Shown here: piece by piece, positions 22,001 through 34,400 of the stretch | Numbering within the stretch: position 1 is the first letter of the stretch | Layout of the letters: every line of letters begins with the position of its first letter | Origin: Theodoxus fluviatilis | Lineage: Eukaryota; Mollusca; Gastropoda; Cycloneritida; Neritidae | Assembly: GCA_034096865.1 (NCBI GenBank) | Contig: JAWQFJ010028243.1 | Location: 16,400 to 80,399, forward strand | Reading direction: 5' to 3' | Length of the DNA: 64,000 nucleotides | The notes under the pieces: generated by a model | The model's input: the letters and a program-made list of their open reading frames with translations, nothing else | What the model was told of the DNA's origin: nothing | Databases searched by the model: none | Program-made: the position numbers and the translations under genes

Positions 22001-25000
22001 TGCATGTGCACATGAGTTCTATGAGCAGAAAAGTGTAGGGTCGGTGGTGATATTTAGGGTAAGTCGGACAACCAGAAACAAACGACTTTTTGTGTGTGCC
22101 TGAGCTAGCATACGGCTGAATTTTACCTGGTGTCCCCCCTCACCTGTTGGAATGCTATGTTTTTGTCCTGCCAAGAACTGCTCCAGTTGCACTCACTCAG
22201 CTGGCCTCAATCAGCACCTACATGTATGTGGCAACAGGCTGTATGGTTCACTTGATCTGGGTCTGACGTGTCAATACCAAAAAACCCAGATGGAACCAAC
22301 TTCAGCAATTTTCTGCTACCTGGCAGCTGGGAGACTGGTATGAAGAATGCTTTCCCCTAGAGACTCCATTGATTTGATGGCTGTCCCACACACACCCAGT
22401 ACTGTCCTCCCCACCTGCAGTGCAACCAAGCACCTGAGTGCAGCACTGGCACGCTGCTGTGTGAGGAGCCCTTGCAAGGGGGCTGCGGTCCAGCATGGGG
22501 CTTGGACTGTAGTACACCAGGGGGAGTGGCGATGGTGCTAGTTCCTGACTATGTAGTGTCTGTCTGTCGCAGTCAGTCCCTGTGGCTTGGGGGGTCAGAA
22601 CAAACCCACCGCATCTCCCTACGCGATTCGTAGGAGGCGAATAACTAGGGACATCGTGACTTGATTTACAGTTATTCTAAACTACTCTAGTGGTTTTCAT
22701 GCTCTATGGCCTTACATAACCTTCCAAGGCTGATAGGTCATAAAACTCCCTCCCTCTCTCCCTCAGTCCCTCTCTCCCTCCCTCCCTCCCTCCCTCCCTC
22801 CCTCCCTCCCTCCCTCCCTCCCTCCCTCCCTCCCTCCCTCCCTCCCTCCCTCCCTCCCTCTGTCCATCACTCACTCACTCCCTCTGTCCATCACTCACTC
22901 CCTCTGTCCATCACTCACTGACTCCCTCTGTCCATCACTCACTCACTCCCTCTGTCCATCACTCACTCACTCCCTCTGTCTATCTATGTCACTGTGAGTG
23001 CCATTAGGTGCCAGCCAAGGATTGATCATGGCCCAGCGATGTGGGAGTTAAGTGTTAGATGTTTAGAACCCAGATGGGGATGACATCTCGCTATGTAAAC
23101 AATACCTTTGCCTCTATGTAGAGAAACTGGTAAGCAGCCAGGCTTTTACTGATGTGGATTGTTTCAACAACAACAATAACAGCAACAACAAATTTACCAT
23201 TTGCATGAGCATCGGGGAATAATACTTGTCTGTGTAGATGTCTCTTTTTCTTGTTGACGTCACTCTGCTTGCTGATGCAAGCAAGGACGAGTTGATGTCC
23301 AGAATATGAGTTTGCTAAGCAGGCTGTGCACAGCAAGCCAGCAACATGATTGAAAGAGAATCAAAAGCTTGAGGAATTTAGATGGAATTGTCTTATACTT
23401 GTAGGAATATGGAAAATTAATCATGCTGATGGACTTGCACATGACAGTCTGCCAAATTTGCTGACGATGATGGTTCATCCCTCAGAGACAAGAAGAGGGA
23501 AATGCACTGGACAAACATTTGTGGTTCCTGAAATTGTTGAGTAAGTGCATCTTGCAGCACACCTTGTTTGTTTTTGTTCTTTCAGGTGCTGCACATGCTC
23601 AAGTTTATCTCCACTTTCATGGTGGACAACCCCCTGTGTGTGTGCAGTGATGAGATTTCCTACATCAAGAGAGTGCTGGTGTCGGAGGGAGACGAGGTCA
23701 AGCTAAAGCAGAAGACATCACAGATCTCCATTGCCCTCACACAGGGCAACTACCGATGCAAAATCCGCATCAGTGTGCCCAACGACTATCCAGCCTCCCA
23801 AGTCATGTAAGTCTGCTTGTAGTGAAGCCTTGCATATTTTATAGTACCCTCAGTCTTGTTGCATTGTTGGGTTTCCTTATCATGTCTCATTGTTGAAGTC
23901 TCTCTCTTCTACTTGTACTGTGTTCTTTGTCTATTTCTCTGTGCCATCCTTGTGCCTCGCTCCAGCTTTTCTTTGTCTGCATGGAACTCATCAGCAAGTC
24001 TCTCTCCTTGTTGTATTCATTTTTGTCTTCACTGCAGTTGTTGTGTATAGTAGTATTACTGTCATTTTTCCTAAGCTCTTTCTGATTGTGGTATTCCTCC
24101 TGTTCCTTTCACTCCTGCACACACTCCTTCTCTTCCTGCTCCTCTTTCTGCTCATCTTCCTGCTCCTCTTCCTGCTTCTCCTGCTCCTCTTCTTGCTTCT
24201 CCTGCTCCTCTTTCTGCTCCTCTTTCTGCTCATCTTTCTGCTCCTCTTTCTGCTCATCTTCCTGCTCCTCTTCCTGCTTCTCCTGCTCATCTTCTTGCTT
24301 CTCCTGCACACACTCCTTCTCTTCCTGCTCCTCTTCCTGCTTTTCCTGCTCCTCTTCCTGCTTCTCCTGCTCCTCTTCTTGCTTCTCCTGCTCCTCTTTC
24401 TGCTCCTCTTTCTGCTCATCTTTCTGCTCCTCTTTCTGCTCATCTTCCTGCTCCTCTTCTTGCTTCTCCTGCTCCTCTTCCTGCTTCTCCTGCACACACT
24501 CCTTCTCTTCCTGCTCCTCTTCCTGCTTTTCCTGCTCCTCTTCCTGCTCCTCTTCCTGCTTCTCCTGCTCCTCTTCCTGCTCCTCCTCCTGCTCCCATGT
24601 CCTGTCCTTAAACTCTTAACCCTTTCCTCCTGCTCCTCCATTTTCATGTCATGCTCTTTCCCTTCCCTGGCAGGTTAGGGGTAGGAATAGACCTGTTGCA
24701 TCTCCCTAAATTAATTGTAACAGGATAATGACTGAGGAAATCTACATGACTAGCTCTCACTCTAACCGACTCATGTGGTTTTTGTGATCAAAGGCTTTAC
24801 GTAGCCTAGAAAGGTTAGTAGGCAGTAAAGCCTATTCATTCATTTATTACTCCACCTTATCCTTCTCCTTTGTTTCCTCTCTTGGCTAGGGACATGTTTC
24901 TACCTTCTCTTCCCACACTGCCTGACATGGGTGCTGACAGCAAGCAATGAGTTTGAGTAGGTGACCTGGAGAACTAGCCCACACCTTTGCTGGGTGGTGA

Positions 25001-28000
25001 GGGCTGGTATGGAAATAATGGGAAGGGTGGGCTGTAGTGTTGAGGGACTTTAAAAGTCAATGCTTGCACTGCCATGCAATGCCATGTAGTAAATGATGTG
25101 TCCGTTCCATGGGCTGCAGAGCGGAGCTGGTGGACTGCAACTTTCCAGAGCTGCTGCGGGTGTTTTTCCAGGCCCAGGCAGTGGAGATTGCCAGGAAGTG
25201 TGTGCAGCCCCCTCTCAAATGCAAACCCAAGTAAGGGAGCTTGCTTCTGCCCATAGGAGCACCAACGCTTATGATGGACAGGCATATGTGTAATCATGCA
25301 TGCATGCATGTACATAGCTTGGTGTTCCATCTGTTTGGATGAAGTCAGCAGTGAGGCTGATGATGGGACTGCAGTTCAGATTCAGTTGTGCAGAGCCTGT
25401 GGCATTGAGGGCAAATGACAGTTGTATCTAACTAACTGTATGCTGCAATGGACCAGTTTAAGAACATACACACTCATATGCATGCATGCATGTAGACATG
25501 TACTCATTAGCACATGCAAAAACATATGCATGCAGTCAAGCAGGCATGCATCAGAGCACAAGCATCAGAGCACAAGCATCAGAGCACAAGCAGCAGAGCA
25601 CAAGCATCAGAGCACAAGCATCAGAGCACAAGCAGCAGAGCACAAGCAGCAGAGCACAAGCAGCAGAGCACAAGCAGCAGAGCACAAGCAGCAGAGCACA
25701 AGCAGCAGAGCACAAGCTGCAGAGCACAAGCATCAGAGCACAAGCATCAGAGCACAAGCATCAGAACTCAAGCATCAGAGCACAAGCAGCAGAACTCAAG
25801 CATCAGAGCACAAGCAGCAGAGCACAAGCAGCAGAGCACAAGCAGCAGAGCACAAGCAAGCAGATTTGTGACCCTCCATCACAAAATGAGTCACTCGTTG
25901 CATTTTGAACATTTTGAGATCTTGTATGATTTCAAAAAAGCACACAACAAGCTTTTCAATGGTGCAAGAATCATGAAAATATCACTACGCTATACGATTT
26001 CACATGAGTTTAATGATAGACACCCTAAAAATAAGTTTTTTGAGAAAAACGCGTTTCAAGTTTACAGACATTATTCCCCTTTTTTCCTTAGCAACCCTTA
26101 TTCTGTACTCATGAAATTTGCCACAGAGATGAAGCAACCACCAGCGAATCAAATTTGGCTTTGGTTGGCAGCCTAGGGTATTCCCGCATTGATCTGTTGC
26201 AGTGGCGGCTACAAAACTTTGAGAAAATGCCTGATGTCAATGATCGGTTCGCAGATGTTTTCTAGTAAATTATTTACCACCACATCCCAAAAACATCATA
26301 AAACATACTCTTACACGTTGATTTCAAAAATGAAATTTACTCATACAAGGGAGAAGGGACTAGAGAAGCCAAATAAACAAACTTGAAGTCGACCACTACA
26401 ACCCCAACCTCCTTTGTGGACGGTTTGCGCAAAATGACTCGACTGTGCAACTGACTCATTTAGTGATGGAGGGTCACATTTGTACATCCACAGGCTCCAA
26501 TGACTGCAGATGAAGCAATGGTCATATGCATATGTAAATGAGTAAATAAGACTGTGCATGAGTAACTAACTACATGTGCATGTGAGTAAAAACCTGCAGG
26601 CAGCTGTTGGCAAAATCACACTTTAGAACTGGAAAAGCTCATGTCTCTCACGTGAAGGCATGCAGATGTACATGGAACCCTTCTTGCAGACAGTGATAAA
26701 CATTTTGTCACACAAGCTTTGCAAACATGCAAGTATAACTATGACACATAACTTATGCCTGAGCTTGTATGGCGCTGCATTGTATCCATCAACTCCCTTT
26801 CTTGCTCTGCTCTCCCATTGTGCCCTCTTGAGTTTGAAGCCAACCCAAAGCCTCTGCTGGGCTATTGATAGCCTCTTTTTTAGGAAGTGTAGATGGTCTA
26901 GTAAGCTAAGGTGTTGGACTTTGCGGTGAGGCGCTGTGCCGTGGTTCGATCCCAGGGGCGGGAGATAGGGGGGGGGAAAGTTAAAAACAATTTGTGTTGT
27001 GTAGAGACAGATCAATGCAAACGCCTTGAACTGTCAGTCTGTGCATCAGCTTTTTACATGTTGGACACATACTTTTTGTCATCTTTTTGGTAGCCAGTCT
27101 CTACATCAGCTGTCAAAACATTTGGCACATAATTTTTGCCTATCCATATGATGATACTTGCATTTTGACAGAGATCCTCCCTTCAAGCCACGCCTGTCCC
27201 TGCAGCCCGTGTGTGAGTTCCTCATTCGGGACTGCATCAAGAACTACCCAGTCCAGAGCTGTCCCATCTGTAAAGAGAAGGTCCTGCCCGAAAACCCAGC
27301 TGTAAGTCTTCTTTCACTTTGCATTTGCAATCCATGCAATCCATTTAGAGGCATTCAGCTTGTGTGTAATGGCTCTCTACAGCCGGGTAGATTTGATTTA
27401 CATGTATAGGTATATTCTGCTGTGAGGTCAAGAGTGGACCAAACCTGCTGGTTTTGCTGGTTAATAATTAAAAAAATTAAATTCTGCATTTTAACTCCTC
27501 AGAAGCAATGACATGAATTTGTCTTTGTTCACTTGTGAGTACTTCTAGTGAATGTTTTGCTGTTTTTTGTCGGATATAATTAAAATTGTTATATGCCAAA
27601 GAAAAGGATGGTTGTCTTATCCATGACTTTTTTTTTAAGCGGCACTGACAGCTCTGATAGCCCTTCAGCCCCCTGTGGTGGGGGGTCAGAATAGACCCAC
27701 TGCATCTCCCGATGCAATTTGTAAGAGGTGAATAAATAGATAGGGGCATCGTGACTTGATTTGTGCTTACTCTACACTATTCTAGTGATTTTTGTGCTTA
27801 ATGACCTTACTTAGCCTACAAAGGCTCATAAGCCATAACACTCCATCCATCCGTCTCTAGTAGTCCCAGTGATGATGCCAGGGTAGAGGTGAGAGAAGAC
27901 CTGTCCTTTCCCTGATGCCCTGACACCAGAGTCCAGAGCTAAAGTGCAGCCCAGTCTGGGGGGTGTTTGCCGAGGATTGGTGATGACATACCATGTCTGA

Positions 28001-28291
28001 CCTGTCATGTGTGGCCCTGCCTCAGTGACATCTGGCAGCGTACCAGTTTTCAGCTTGAATCTATGAGAGTGAAAGAATGTTTTATTTTTAGCTTTCAATG
28101 AATAGGTGAACTTTTCTACACTCCAACTCTCAGAAGAGTAGAGGTTTCTTCCAGGCTGAAATTGCAGTGACAACAGAGGCAGTAGAACTTGTAATGTTAT
28201 CAACATTTGTCTTGAAACTTAAATTTCATGCACACAAACATAGGCATGCACACACACACACACCAATGCGCATGAACATGCACACACACAC

Positions 28292-28368
<77 letters not shown>

Positions 28369-28404
28369 CCCACCCACACACACACACACACACTCACACA
28401 CTCA

Positions 28405-28439
<35 letters not shown>

Positions 28440-31400
28440 CAGTTGTAGAAAAGAAGTTGTTCTTCAAGATACTCTTTTGTTTTTTCACTAAACAATACAT
28501 TTGTTTTGTTTTTTATATGTTGAAATTACTTTGTTGCATAATCAGTTTTGATTCTCAATATGCCCATATGTATTGTTTTCAGGAGTGAGTACATTTTTGT
28601 CCTAAAAGGGGAAAGGTCATCATGGACGCTTTGTTTGACTTGATCATCTCTGTACCGATTTCCAGTTGTCCTTTTGCCTGAGGTGTTGTGTGTGTGTGTG
28701 TGTACTGTGTCCTTTAGCCTGAGGTGTTGTGTGTGTGTACTGTGTCCTGTAGCCTGAGTGGTGTTGTGTGTGTGTACTGTGTCCTGTAGCCTGAGGTGTT
28801 GTGTGTGTGTGTGTGTACTGTGTCCTGTAGCCTGAGTGGTGTTGTGTGTGTGTACTGTGTCCTGTAGCCTGAGTGGTGTTGTGTGTGTGTACTGTGTCCT
28901 GTAGCCTGAGGTGTTGTGTGTGTGTGCTGTGTCCTGTAGCCTGAGTGGTGTTGTGTGTGTGTACTGTGTCCTGTAGCCTGAGTGGTGTTGTGTGTGTGTA
29001 CTGTGTCCTGTAGCCTGAGTGGTGTTGTGTGTGTGTACTGTGTCCTGTAGCCTGAGTGGTGTTGTGTGTGTGTGTACTGTGTCCTGTAGCCTGAGTGGTG
29101 TTGTGTGTGTGTACTGTGTCCTGTAGCCTGAGTGGTGTTGTGTGTGTGTACTGTGTCCTGTAGCCTGAGTTGTGTTGTGTGTGTGTACTGTGTCCTGTAG
29201 CCTGAGTGGTGTTGTGTGTGTGTACTGTGTCCTGTAGCCTGAGTGGTGTTGTGTGTGTGTACTGTGTCCTGTAGCCTGAGTGGTGTTGTGTGTGTGTACT
29301 GTGTCCTGTAGCCTGAGTGGTGTTGTGTGTGTGTGTGTACTGTGTCCTGTAGCCTGAGTGGTGTTGTGTGTGTGTACTGTGTCCTGTAGCCTGAGTGGTG
29401 TTGTGTGTGTGTACTGTGTCCTGTAGCCTGAGTGGTGTTGTGTGTGTGTACTGTGTCCTGTAGCCTGAGTGGTGTTGTGTGTGTGTACTGTGTCCTGTAG
29501 CCTGAGTGGTGTTGTGTGTGTGTACTGTGTCCTGTAGCCTGAGTGGTGTTGTGTGTGTGTACTGTGTCCTGTAGCCTGAGTGGTGTTGTGTGTGTGTACT
29601 GTGTCCTGTAGCCTGAGTGGTGTTGTGTGTGTGTACTGTGTCCTGTAGCCTGAGTGGTGTTGTGTGTGTGTACTGTGTCCTGTAGCCTGAGTGGTGTTGT
29701 GTGTGTGTACTGTGTCCTGTAGCCTGAGTGGTGTTGTGTGTGTGTACTGTGTCCTGTAGCCTGAGTGGTGTTGTGTGTGTGTACTGTGTCCTGTAGCCTG
29801 AGTGGTGTTGTGTGTGTGTACTGTGTCCTGTAGCCTGAGTGGTGTTGTGTGTGTGTACTGTGTCCTGTAGCCTGAGTGGTGTTGTGTGTGTGTACTGTGT
29901 CCTGTAGCCTGAGTGGTGTTGTGTGTGTGTGTGTACTGTGTCCTGTAGCCTGAGTGGTGTTGTGTGTGTGTACTGTGTCCTGTAGCCTGAGTGGTGTTGT
30001 GTGTGTGTACTGTGTCCTGTAGCCTGAGTGGTGTTGTGTGTGTGTACTGTGTCCTGTAGCCTGAGTGGTGTTGTGTGTGTGTACTGTGTCCTGTAGCCTG
30101 AGTGGTGTTGTGTGTGTGTACTGTGTCCTGTAGCCTGAGTGGTGTTGTGTGTGTGTGTACTGTGTCCTGTAGCCTGAGTGGTGTTGTGTGTGTGTACTGT
30201 GTCCTGTAGCCTGAGTGGTGTTGTGTGTGTGCTGTGTCCTGTAGCCTGAGTGGTGTTGTGTGTGTGTACTGTGTCCTGTAGCCTGAGTGGTGTTGTGTGT
30301 GTGTACTGTGTCCTGTAGCCTGAGTGGGGGTGTGTGTGTGTGTGTACTGTGTCCTGTAGCCTGAGTGGTGTTGTGTGTGTGTACTGTGTCCTGTAGCCTG
30401 AGTGGTGTTGTGTGTGTGTACTGTGTCCTGTAGCCTGAGTGGTGTTGTGTGTGTGTACTGTGTCCTGTAGCCTGAGTGGTGTTGTGTGTGTGTACTGTGT
30501 CCTGTAGCCTGAGTGGTGTTGTGTGTGTGTACTGTGTCCTGTAGCCTGAGTGGTGTTGTGTGTGTGTACTGTGTCCTGTAGCCTGAGTGGTGTTGTGTGT
30601 GTGTACTGTGTCCTGTAGCCTGAGTGGTGTTGTGTGTGTGTACTGTGTCCTGTAGCCTGAGTGGTGTTGTGTGTGTGTACTGTGTCCTGTAGCCTGAGTG
30701 GTGTTGTGTGTGTGTACTGTGTCCTGTAGCCTGAGTGGTGTTGTGTGTGTGTACTGTGTCCTGTAGCCTGAGTGGTGTTGTGTGTGTGTACTGTGTCCTG
30801 TAGCCTGAGTGGTGTTGTGTGTGTGTACTGTGTCCTGTAGCCTGAGTGGTGTTGTGTGTGTGTACTGTGTCCTGTAGCCTGAGTGGTGTTGTGTGTGTGT
30901 ACTGTGTCCTGTAGCCTGAGTGGTGTTGTGTGTGTGTACTGTGTCCTGTAGCCTGAGTGGTGTTGTGTGTGTGTACTGTGTCCTGTAGCCTGAGTGGTGT
31001 TGTGTGTGTGTACTGTGTCCTGTAGCCTGAGTGGTGTTGTGTGTGTGTACTGTGTCCTGTAGCCTGAGTGGTGTTGTGTGTGTGTACTGTGTCCTGTAGC
31101 CTGAGTGGTGTTGTGTGTGTGTACTGTGTCCTGTAGCCTGAGTGGTGTTGTGTGTGTGTACTGTGTCCTGTAGCCTGAGTGGTGTTGTGTGTGTGTACTG
31201 TGTCCTGTAGCCTGAGTGGTGTGTGTGTGTGTACTGTTGTTATTTTTTGGTCTTAGTTTTTTTGGGTTGTCTGAGTTTCCTGGTATGGTTTTTTTATGGC
31301 GCCTGAGTGGTATCGCTCCAACAATCATATCCTTTGTTAACGGTAGGTGGGAAGAAGTGAAACGAGAGAGTATACCACTCAGGCTCTACTAGGATGCACA

Positions 31401-34400
31401 GTACAAACACTGAGCATTTACTTCCTGCACACCGTACTTCAGTGGCGGAGACTAGACACCATGTTATGCAGCGACACCAACACACTGCAGGGCTACACCA
31501 GGACACTAGTACACCACCACACACAATGCTCACTCAAGATCACGGTTCTGCTACACTTAGGGTCGACGAGCGTGAATTCACTACTCACAACACATCCTCA
31601 ATCGAGCACTAGGGACATGCGTAGTATACACACCAACCCTACTACCAGCTATGCTCAGGGCTACAGTACACACTTCACGAACACAACCTCAGGCTCCATT
31701 GGGCCAACATGGACATCGCAATGAGCACCCTTTGATCTCAAGTCCATTAACGTCACCACAACCCTACCACCTGCAGGTGCTACTCGAGCCTATCTCTGAG
31801 ACCCATAAACAGTAGCACACAACACACCCACATCAGGGCTACAGGAACAGCACACATCAACACACAACACCACTCACTCTGCTACAGACACAGTACACAC
31901 ACACACAAAACTCAGGCTATCATGACACAGTACACAACACACAACACCACTCAGGCTACAGGAACCCAGTACACACACACAACACCGAATTCAGGCTACA
32001 GGACAACGAGACAGGTACTCGCCTACATACCCGCTACACTAGTGTACACACCACAACTACCCCTGCAGGCTACGGACAACTACATACTATCGCGAGTAAA
32101 GCACACAACAGAAGACACCATCGCTACAGTGACACAGTCACACACCCAACACCCTCAGGCCTACATGACACCAGTACACACACACACCCCACTCAGGAGT
32201 GCTACAGTAACACAGTAACACACCCGGACAACACCAACGTCAGTCTTCAAGGCACAGTAGCAACACACAATACACAGCAACTCAACTCCATTTCAGGCTA
32301 CATGACACAGTACCCCCCTCAACACACACAACTCCACTCAGGCAACAGGCACAGTACACACACTCAACACCACTCAGGCTTCACAGTACACAGTGACAAA
32401 TAAACAAAACACACAACACCACTCAAGCTACAGGACACAGTACTGCCGACAAGGGACAACACACCGAACTGTCAGGCTACAGATCACAAGCACACACACA
32501 ACACCACCATCGTCAAGTGCTAAACAGGAGGACCAGTACACACACACACACAACATCATTCTACAGTACACAGCACAACACACAAACACCACTCATGCTA
32601 ACAGTACACATTACCAACACACAGTACTACCTACTCAGTGCTATACGGACATCAGCTACACACACACATGAACACCACGCAGGCTAGAACCGGACACAGT
32701 AAACACACCAACACCACTCAGGCTTACATGAACACATTACAGCCACACCAACACCACTCCAGGCTACGGACACAGTACCCCCCACAACCCGCTCAGGCTA
32801 CATGAACATTACACCACACTTACTTCTAACGAACACCACTCAAGGCTTACAGGACACAGTACACCACACACAACACCACTCAGGCAAGGACACAGTTACA
32901 CTACACACAACACCACTCAAGCTACAGGGCACATGTACCCCCAGACAACACCACACATCAGTTCTACAGACACAGCACACACAAACTGAGGGCGCAACAC
33001 CACTCATGGTCTTACAGTACACAGTACACACCACACCCACTCAGAGCTACGTACGTCCAGTTACACACACAACCACACCACTCAGTCTATCAGGACACAG
33101 TACAACACACACACACTCTACTCATGTTACAGGATCCAGTAACAGCTCACACAACACCACTCAGGCAACAGGGAACACCGTAGACACCAACAACCACACC
33201 ACATCAGGCTACAGGACACAGTTACACAACACCATCCAACACCACTTCAGGCTACAGGACACAGTACAACAACACACAACACCACTCAGGCTACAGGACA
33301 CAGTACACACACACACAACACCACTCAGGCTACAGGACACAGTACACACACACACAACACCACTCAGGCTACAGGACACAGTACACACACACCACAACAC
33401 CCACATCCAGGCTACTGAGGACAACAGTACAATACCACACACAACACACCACTGCAGGTCTAACAGGACACAGTACACACTGACACAACACCACTCCAGG
33501 CAACAGGGACACAGTACACACACACAACACCACGTCAGGCTACAGGACACAGTACACACACACAACACCACGCAGCAAGCTACAGGGACACCAGTGCACA
33601 CCCACACACCACTCGGGGCACAGGACCACAGTACCCACACACAACACCACTCAGGGCAACAGGACACAGTACACACAACCCAACCACAACTCAGGCTACA
33701 GGCACACGTACACGACCCACAACACCCCGCAGAAGGCTACAGGGACACAAGTACACCACACACAACACCACTTCAGGCTACAGGGACACAGTTACACACA
33801 ACACAACACAAGTTCAACTCAGGCTACAGGACACAGTACCCAACACAGCAACACCATCAGGCTACGGACGCAGTACACACACACAACACAACTCAGGCTA
33901 CAGGGACAACCGTCAACACACACAACAACACCATCCCGGCTAACAATGACGAAGTCACAGGACACACGCACACACAACTCAGGCTACAGGNNNNNNNNNN
34001 ACACACCACTCAGGCTACAGGACACAGTACACACCACGCACACACCACTCAGGCTGACAGGGACACAGTACACACACACCAGCACCACCTTTCGAGCTAC
34101 AGGTACACAGCACACACACAACACCACTCAGGCAACCGGACACTCAGTACAGGCAGCACGACGACACACAGACACCACTCAGGCTCTACACGGACACATT
34201 GTGTAAACACACACAACACATGTCAGATCGGGTTGGAATGAATCAAGCTTTACACATTATACACATACCACAACACACTCAGGTTCATGGACACATTACA
34301 AATCATAGCAGACCACACTTACCACTTTGTCTAGTGCGGGTGTGCATACATTTACAACATCACGTAGCAATTGGAGCAGCATTCATGTGTCGACTGACCA

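Noticed and set aside
23991..24647. Minus-strand RS/KR-rich frame resembling an SR splicing factor
   Set aside because: Pure compositional effect of the antisense of a CTCCTCTTCCTG tract in intron 3; no RRM or other domain.
28644..31328. 894-codon minus frame with the same His/Thr repeats
   Set aside because: Same minisatellite artefact as the right block.
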